Source: Hippasteria phrygiana
Taxonomy: Eukaryota; Echinodermata; Asteroidea; Valvatida; Goniasteridae
Direction of reading: 5' to 3'
Assembly (NCBI GenBank): GCA_037893225.1
Contig: JAZGUH010000053.1
Coordinates: forward strand, 1-64,000
Length of the DNA stretch: 64,000 bases
In this document: piece after piece, positions 49,601-58,600 of the stretch
Numbering within the stretch: the stretch's first letter is position 1
How the letters are laid out: every line of letters starts with the position of its first letter
Program-made: the position numbers and the translations under genes
The notes under the pieces: generated by a model
Database searches by the model: none
The model's input: the letters and a program-made list of their open reading frames with translations, nothing else
What the model was told of the DNA's origin: nothing

Positions 49601-52600
49601 CATTGCATGTGTCATTAAAAAAAAAAAAAAAAAAAACTGTCTCACTGCATCACTTTTACAGCCAACCCCTAAATACCAGAAACAGGAAACATTTTGGCCT
49701 AACCTCACCTAAAGCTACAAAATACTAATGGTAGTAATATAAGCTGTAGTATGCAGTTCTCTTACTACACTGGCCTATGATAAATTGTGTAGTATTTTGT
49801 AGTATGGTGTACTTTACCCCAAATGAATGCCTAGGATGTTAGTGTTAAAGGGACACATTGCTTTGAATTTTGCGATTTGGGCTATAAAACTGAAATGGAT
49901 ATGGTTGGGAAGCTTTTTTAAAAGTAGAATATAAAGATTCACATAACTATCCCTTCAAATTGCGTGGTTTTTGTTTAATTTCGTGACAAATAACGGTCCG
50001 CCATTTTGTAGAACCAAATTTTTGACTCCACAAAATGGCGGACCATGTTCACCAGTCGTATTTCCAGTCGCAGCTGGTTGAAGTACATTCTGTTGATCCA
50101 TTTTGATGTACTGTGGCACAGCGCGCAGTGGCGATAATGTGTCGCGAGGTAGAGAATGGTACCTGGCGATCATCTGATAGGTTTACAAGGCCACTGGCTG
50201 CGGCGCCAGCCTAAAGACTCTTACAGCGTATTTTGCGCATTATTTAGACGGTGGTGTTTACTACTGGAAATAAGTCTATGTCTCGCGGGTCAGATGTCAG
50301 GAGTCAGAGGCCAATTTTTTGTTTTATAATCACTACTCACTAATTACAACACATTATAAGTGTTTTTTTGCATGAACAACTCTTATAAAAGATAAGGAAC
50401 ATTTCCAAACAGCAAAATTTCATGACATTTGAATGCAATGTGTCCCTTTAATGAACTTTTACGAACAAATATTGTTGAAAAGAGTAGCAATCGAGCCGAT
50501 TGTATTTACATCAAGTTCTAGAAAAAACAAAAATGTAATTGAAAATTTTTGATGGCTGGAGTTACATGAAAGAGTCTGTTTTGAAGGAGGGAAATCCCCC
50601 AAACCGAAACACATTGTACATGGCCTTGTGCGCGTGAAAGTTGGCAACAACAGTTCAATTTTTGTAAGTTCCAATAAAAGATTTAGGATTGGCGCAATTT
50701 ACTAGGTTAGGGTGGGTAAGTGGAAACGTGGGGGTGGGGGTGGGGGGGGGGGACATTCCCCCCCGAAAAAAATATTGTTCCCATGGTTATTGGCTTTTAC
50801 ATGCACCAGAATGCACCAGAATACACAAAGATCAGCACACATTTTCAAACAATCTCCAGGATACTAAAATACACGAGAGACACTGGTACAAAACGCTTAA
50901 GGGTCATTCTATAAATTAGGGGTCCAAAATTGTGACATGTTTTGGTATCCCTGTTATACCTGACCTGTGTACTTTGTTGCAAGGTCAACATTCATTATTA
51001 CAAGAGTTTTTTTATGACTTGACAAGATGTTCATCCATGTTACAGTGGGAACTCGAGAAGCAATTCACATATGTACTTACACAAATCTGATTATCTTGAA
51101 CTTTGAAATAAAATTTAGCAAGTACATGTAGGTACTGTGTATAATTCTGAATATTTTTTGATCCGAGTTTCAATATCCTGAGGGAGGTTTTATTGTCATA
51201 TTTCCATTAATATAATTTAAATACTTTTCTATAATTTTACAGGCTCACAATCTATTAGCCGAACAGTTGCGAAAAAGCCACGAACTTACTCATAAAATCG
51301 CACAAGTAAATGATGGTGATGAGACAGATGATGTGGCAATGCATTCCACACAAACCAGTCGGGATGGAGGAGATGAGAGCAGTGCTACATCCAAAGTATC
51401 ACTGAGCGACATCAACAATCCTTGGTTAACTGGAAGCATTGCTGATAAAGATCAAGAAGCTGATATTCAGTCCAAGGTTGTTACTTTAGAACCTGTTTCA
51501 GCTCCTGTGATGCATGAGGAATCGGACTCTGATTCATATTCTTCTGATGATGTTATTGATGAACTGTTTGAAGAAGATGACTGCAAGAAATTTACTGACA
51601 AGGTGAAACCAAACTTAGTAAATGCTGACAATCCAATCGATCAAAATGCATCTGTTGACAACAGTGACTCATTTCCTCCTAAAAGTCACCAAGATACGAT
51701 CCTCCCCATTAGAATCGAAAGAAAGGAAGCAGAGAAGGATCTTAGTTTAACAAAGATGTTAACAGCTAAAGCAACAGGTGTTCAGTCTGCTTCCCCAGAG
51801 CTCATAATGAATGAAGATCAGGCAATAAATCCAACAGAACAGCATCTGCTGAATATTCAGGAGGCATTTGCTGAAGATGGTATTGTCAAGGTTTTCCAAG
51901 AGGAAAAACAGGAGCATATTGAACGCAACAAACCAAAGGACGTGGATTTGTCATTACCAGGCTGGGGAGAATGGGGCGGTTCTGGAGTAAAACCAAAGAA
52001 GAGAAAAATCAACAGGTATTGCATGCATATTTTCACTTGTAATTCTCAGCTTTAGGATGTTGATTGCTTAGAGAAATCTGTGTCATTTTGTAGTTATATG
52101 TAGATTAAGATATACATCACAATAAAGGAGGCAATTATTTCTACCATGAAGTCCCGTCTAGCCTGCTATCCCGTCAGATTTATTTGCTTCTCTCTTAGAC
52201 AAATGGCACCAGCGGACCAGACAGGACTTAATGAAAAAAAAGTTAAAAGTAACTTTTTTTGGTTATTTCATTTCAGAGTAATTGCCTGTTTTATTTTAAT
52301 ATACCTTAATCTACATTAAATTTTGCAAAACAGGACACAAGCCCCAAATATCAAATTGATCTAATAACAAATTTGGCTACTTGAAATTCAGAATTTGAGT
52401 AATTTGTACATGTGACCAAAACTCATGTCAATTTTATGCCACTCCGTAACGATAGTTATGAAAATTCATATTTTAGAAATACGATGAATCAAGGTTAGTA
52501 CTTTTAGTGTAAAAGAAAATGATTAGCAGTAGTTGTCTTAGTGCACAATTATTGTTTATAAATACTAAAGTATTTATATAAAAACAATTTTAAACATGAA

Positions 52601-55600
52601 AATGGCTCGTTTTTGTCACTCCGTAATTCTTGGAACTGTGCAGAATGATAGATTTGTCTAAGCAATCAACATCCTTTAAATGTATTAATGTTTTTGTCTT
52701 TTGAGCAAAGATCTTTTTTTTCTTAGTGAAAGAGTCATGGCCACCTGAGACATTTTTGGCTTTTCCGACAGTCAGTCGGAAAAGGCCTTGTTTTTGTTCT
52801 GATTTTTTTTTTCTTCCTTTTTCTTCTTCTTCTTCTTCTTTTAGTTCTGACCAAAAGCCCATAGACTTTGTACACGAATTTTGTCGGCGGCACTTTAGGT
52901 CTTAAAAAACCTCAGATCTTAACCAAACTTACCTCAAACATAGACCCTAAGCTGAAATTGTATGTCGAAGAGTAGTGTCTTAAAAGTGCGTTTTTCAAGA
53001 GCCCATATCTAGAGAACGGTAGGTCCGATTTCCTTCAAACCTGGTATGTTGGTAGGCTAGCTCGTGTTATAGATGTAAATTGAGGTGACGTCAAGATGAC
53101 GTCATCTTACGATTTTATAGTAATTTTTAAGTTTTTGAGCTGAAAAGTTTCTTAAAGCCATATCTCACCAACAGAACATGCTAAATTCAAAATTCTTTTT
53201 GTAATAGCTTTGTTAGCTCCTATATTCTTTCACATAAATGTGAAAAATGTGTGACGTCATCACGACGTCATCAAAAATGTGCTTTTTGGAAACGCATATA
53301 AGGGTAGGTCCGATCATCATAAAAATTGGTGGGTAGGTAGATAGTGCCACTAGCATGTAAAATCCGAAGTGATGTCATGATGACGTCATCGGCTGATTTT
53401 CTATGAATTTTTAGTTCTATCCAAAATCGCATAGACTTTGTAATCGAATTTTGTAAGTGGCACTTTGGTCACTAAACATTGTCATGAAGCCTGGTGGGTA
53501 GGTAGACTTGTCACAAGCAAGCAAAAATCGCAGTGACATCATAACAAAAATAATGCGGAAAAGCCCTATGTTCTGTTCAGCGAAGAGACATAGAGTCCTA
53601 GTTTACTAAGTGCAATTCTACATGTTATTTACAATATGTATGCAGTATTGGAAAGTTGAAAGGAAATAATTACAAGGACATTTAAAGCTGCCATGTCCTT
53701 GCTTTGGGGGTGTAAAAGTAAATTTTATGCCAAGTAAAAATATATTTTCCAGCTAAGGTGTTGGTATTTGAAAAGTTATGAGCTTTCCAATGAGACATTC
53801 AACCCAAAAAACTGACTAACAATAAGAGATTGAATATGTTTAAGATTTTAAATGAGCAGGACGCTCCTAATACTAGCAGTATCGATGTATCTCGATCTTC
53901 GTGCGTAGTATACATGTATAATAAATAATATATTTGAGACAGATCAAGTGCTTTTGCCATTCAAAAATAGTTTTCAAAGTGGACAAAGAAAACTGGCAGG
54001 AGCGGGATTCGAACCTGCAACCTCCGGAATACCGTACCGGTGCTCCACCAACTGAGCTATCTTGCCCTGTGTTGGCGGTCTCCCAAATTTTCAGTGTCTT
54101 AGTTCAGTGGGCGCTAGTCAAAAGTCATAAACCCAGAATGCCATATACCCAGGGATCACACCCAATTTTACAATACAGCCTGAGAAGCAACATCGTGGGA
54201 TCACTCAATGAGGATACGACTTTTTGATTTATAATTCAAGGGAAACTGACAAGGTAAATTTGAAATTCTCAAAGTGAACAAAGAAAACTGGCAGGAGCGA
54301 GATTTGAAACCATGATCTGAAGTTATTTAGAAATTGTATTCATTAAGATTTATCATTATTTTTTGCTTCCAATCACTGCATTTGCAATTTAAACTGTTGC
54401 CTATTACTAAATTGAGCTTATTTCTGGTTAAAATTTTTCTGCCGTCATTCTAAAATTGGCTGTTTTAAATTGGTTTAATGGTTCCACCTTCAACTGATCG
54501 TGTTTTTGTAATATGACTATTCCACAGTATTATCTGAAGGACTACATGTATGTCCAAGGACAGCGATAAAGAAATATTAATGTCCTCAAGTGCAATCGTC
54601 ATCTTCACTGCATCATGCACCTTACTGCATGAGTTTTGGGGTGCACTTACATGTTCACGAAACTGTACATTACATGTACATGTATATAGGTCATTCCATG
54701 AAGTTGGTACACTTTTTCACACAAGTTGTGAAATTTTGAGGATTTCTTCACATTCACAGTTATTTATATACCCAAAACAGATTTCCGAGCAGCACCAATA
54801 CCCAATTCACAACATGAATTTTACAAATCATATGCATTTTCTTCATACACGATAAGGATAAACTATCACACCGTAACAGGACACAAAGTCTTTTGGTGTC
54901 CCTGTTACATGTACATGTGAAACCAGTACCTTATTTTTGCCATATATCTTAAGAACTTTCTTCAACACTTTCTTTACTAAACCACATTCTGTGTACTTAC
55001 AGACAGCAATATTAAACAAATGGAAGTCAGACGTTTGCAATTGAAATTTACAGTGATATGGTACAAATAAGCTATGGGTTTTACATGTAACATGGACACC
55101 GGTGTCTGTTACATGTGAAATCCACAAAAAATCATATTTTATGCCTCATATCTACTGAAGAGGTCTGATTTTCATATCTTTCCATTAGAGATATATATCC
55201 TTAACTAGTTCATAAAATGCAGACATGTTCAAGGCAAATCAATGGAAATACATATGTCAGAAAATGTGTTTTACGGTTTCACATGTAACACGGACACCAT
55301 TTGTTTTCATTCACAGAATGACCCATAGGCCTATGTCTACCAGCTTTCTTAGAAGAATCGCAAGTTTCATATCCTAATAAGACATGTACTTATAAGTTTA
55401 TAAAATTAGTAACAATTAGACAAATTAATAAAAGCAGAGAGAATATAATAACATTTTAAGGTACTGGTTTCACATGAAACAGGACACCAAATTTGGAGGA
55501 ATGTCACACATTTTGACTATATATCTTCATCAAGTGTGAAAAAACAATCCAGCGAATCCTTTATTGGACTAGTGCAACTACTAATTGCAAGTGTGCATGA

Positions 55601-58600
55601 ACAAATTATCCAGATCAGAGAAAACTGATAAAGGTAGAAAATGTAATTGTTAGGGTTTAAATATTACCCTTTTTGGCAAAATGTCACACTTACATGTATA
55701 TACGTGAACATAAAGGATAACGTGGGCAGCTATGTATACATACTCAATGTGATGGGCAGAGGTACAGTTTGGTATGTTTTGCGGTATTTGTTGGCAGTGT
55801 TATTTTTCATTGTTCGGTATGAAATTTTCGTAGATTTCTGGACTCGGTGTATGTAGATGGCATCCAGATATGGGATACACGAGTCTCCTGACAAAAGAAT
55901 ACACTTTTTTGTCCCAACTTCACTGTGACACGTATGTGATGAAAGTTTGCCTTTGTGTTGCGTACAAATAGCCACATGTGATAGCTACATGTTGCTTTGA
56001 CAAAAATTGCCTGAGATGAGATTGCTAGTACATGTAGAAAGACATTCCTAAGAAAATGTGAAAATTGAAATGTGAGTGTTTTTTCTTCTTGGAGATTGCT
56101 TGGAACTAATTGCCAGCCTTGTGTGACATGGCCCCTCGGTCTTCGATTTCTCCAATATCAGTTTGTAGCTTAAACCTCTGTCCAACAATCGCCATGTCTT
56201 TCTATGCAAACTTCCGCTCTGGTTCTTTAATACCCTGATGCATTCTGGATCATATCACTTTGCTCCCTCAAAGATCGGTGCCTCCATTTTTGCCATGATT
56301 CTGGCATGTAGATTGTTGATTTCTCAAGGCAGAGACCTGAAAAACTTTTTCTTGAGGTAACACCCTGCACTCCCCCCCCCCCCCCAAAAAAAAAAGAAGA
56401 ATTCTTTGTTGTGCCAACTTTGTTAAACTATAATTTCAGATTTTTTAATTTGAAAGATTTGGAAAAGGAGTGCCTACATGGAGTTACAATAGGCAAAGGA
56501 GCTGCATTATTAGGATTTTGAAACAAAATATTCTTAAGTTAATGTAATAATAAATGTTTTCATTATTACATGTAGGTTTCTACTAAAAGCCAAGCCTGCA
56601 AAGCCTCGGCGTGATGAGAATTTACAGCATGCTCTTATCACTGATAGAAGAGACAAGAAAATAGCAGTGCATCAGGTAAATATCAACAGTACGGAGTGCA
56701 TATTTCACATGATTACGCATTGAATTTTCAAATGAACATCATTTTGCCATGTAAGAGGAATCCATAGATTCCTCTAGTTTGATTACTTCCGTATAAAAAG
56801 GAAGAACACATTTTTTAAAATGTAAATTAAAGCCAAACTTAACAAGATTCCATGTTTTAAGTACAATTTTATAAAACGGGGTTTTTGCATACATTCATGA
56901 CATTTTAAGAAACCTGTACATTGATTTTAAAATTAGTTGTGAGCTATTGCATGTTTGTAGCCAATGATAAGTTGTAGAATAAAGCTGACAAAATTGTGTA
57001 GTTTTAAGTATACAGTGTAAAGGACGACATCATTGTGAACAGATGGTATTGTAAGTGGTGCTACTGTGTTTTTTCTTGGGTACTGCATTCAGTTCTTTTC
57101 ACCAGGCTTTTGAATTTAATAGAATATTCATGAGGTCAAAATGTGAGCAGTATTATTAAGGGTTGATGTAGTATTTATCAGAATAGTAAACCGACTCGCC
57201 AGTTGATCATGTGGCCTGCCATATTTGCGCATAGATTTTATTCACACAGACATAGAACATACATGTACAGTTCATGAATATAAACATAGTTTGTAACTCG
57301 TCTCTTATACGTCTCCCATTTTAAAAGGAAACAAACTGGTTAATTAAAAATCACATTGAATTTTTAATTTACAAAACCTGAATCATAACAATTTACCTGC
57401 GAGTTTGAAGGGTTTTACAGCATCAGTACTGAAAACAGTTATGTTTAGCTAATTTTTCAATGCAAGATTTGTTCCCTGTTAGAATAAACAAGTCATATTC
57501 TAGTGTTAAGGCCAAAGATTAAAATAGTTCTGCTTCCGGTTACCCAACCTACCCTATTTTAACAGTCCAACCCCAATTTTTTTTGGGGGGCGGAAGCAGA
57601 ACTGGGATATTAACTAAAAGCACAATATCTGAAGTTGCGGATCTTAGTGTTCTTTCCCTTTTCATTGATTGGGATTTTTTTACAATGATTATCATTTCAT
57701 CAATTAAATGTATAACAAGTCTAATTTGTAGACACAGCGTAGTCTTGTTGCCAAACTGGTGGTTTTGTTGAGTTGGTCAAGTTTCTGTTGGTTGCAGATC
57801 CTTTGTTTCCTCATGTGTTGTCTGAATGTCAAGAATTGGAACTGGTAATGGTTTGGGGAGTTGGATGTCACGGATGACGTGACATCTGTTTCTACAATAT
57901 TCGGTGCCATTGACGTTGCCAATGTAGGATCACAAACTAGGCTCAAGTTTCCTTTGGTTCACATCTTCACCTTATCTCCAAGTTTCAAGACATCTAACTT
58001 CTTTGTGCCATGTCTCTTGTTGAAGTTCTGTTCACTCTTCAGCTTGATTGCATTGTTTGCAGCCTCCTACCTGTTGTTGATTTTCTTAGGCTTGAGATTG
58101 TGAGACAAGATTGGAAGTGTTCTGCACTTTTCCGACCACATCGGGAGACAAGCTGGGCACTGGCCAAGGCTTGGTAAGGGAGTAGTGGTACATCATAAGG
58201 GTGCTAACTGGATCTTGCTCACTAATAACCCCTTGTGTACGGATGACGCCATATGGCGTCAAAAACAAAAAGGTGCCACCAGGCCGGATGACGCCATTGG
58301 CCGCCATTTGTGCAGTTTCAATCCATTGTTGGATTATTGTTTGTCATGCTTGACTACACAAACACATTGTAGCGGTTCGATTTGGCTGCCAGAGCCACTG
58401 CAACACCCCGACGTCTCCCGTAAAATACCGTGCCCAAGGGGTTAACAATCTCCTGGTAATGTGTACAGCTTTCTCTGCTTGTCCATTGGCCTGTAGGTAC
58501 TTCAGACTTGATGTGGTGTGTTTGAAGCTGTACACATAGGCTAGATAAGAAGTCAAATTTGCCCAAGAATTGTGGTCGGTTATCAGTCACCACCAATTCA

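Noticed and set aside
53995..54066. Functional tRNA gene
   Set aside because: A and B boxes are perfect, but the acceptor and anticodon stems have mismatches and the unit is a dispersed repeat with a fixed non-tRNA flank.
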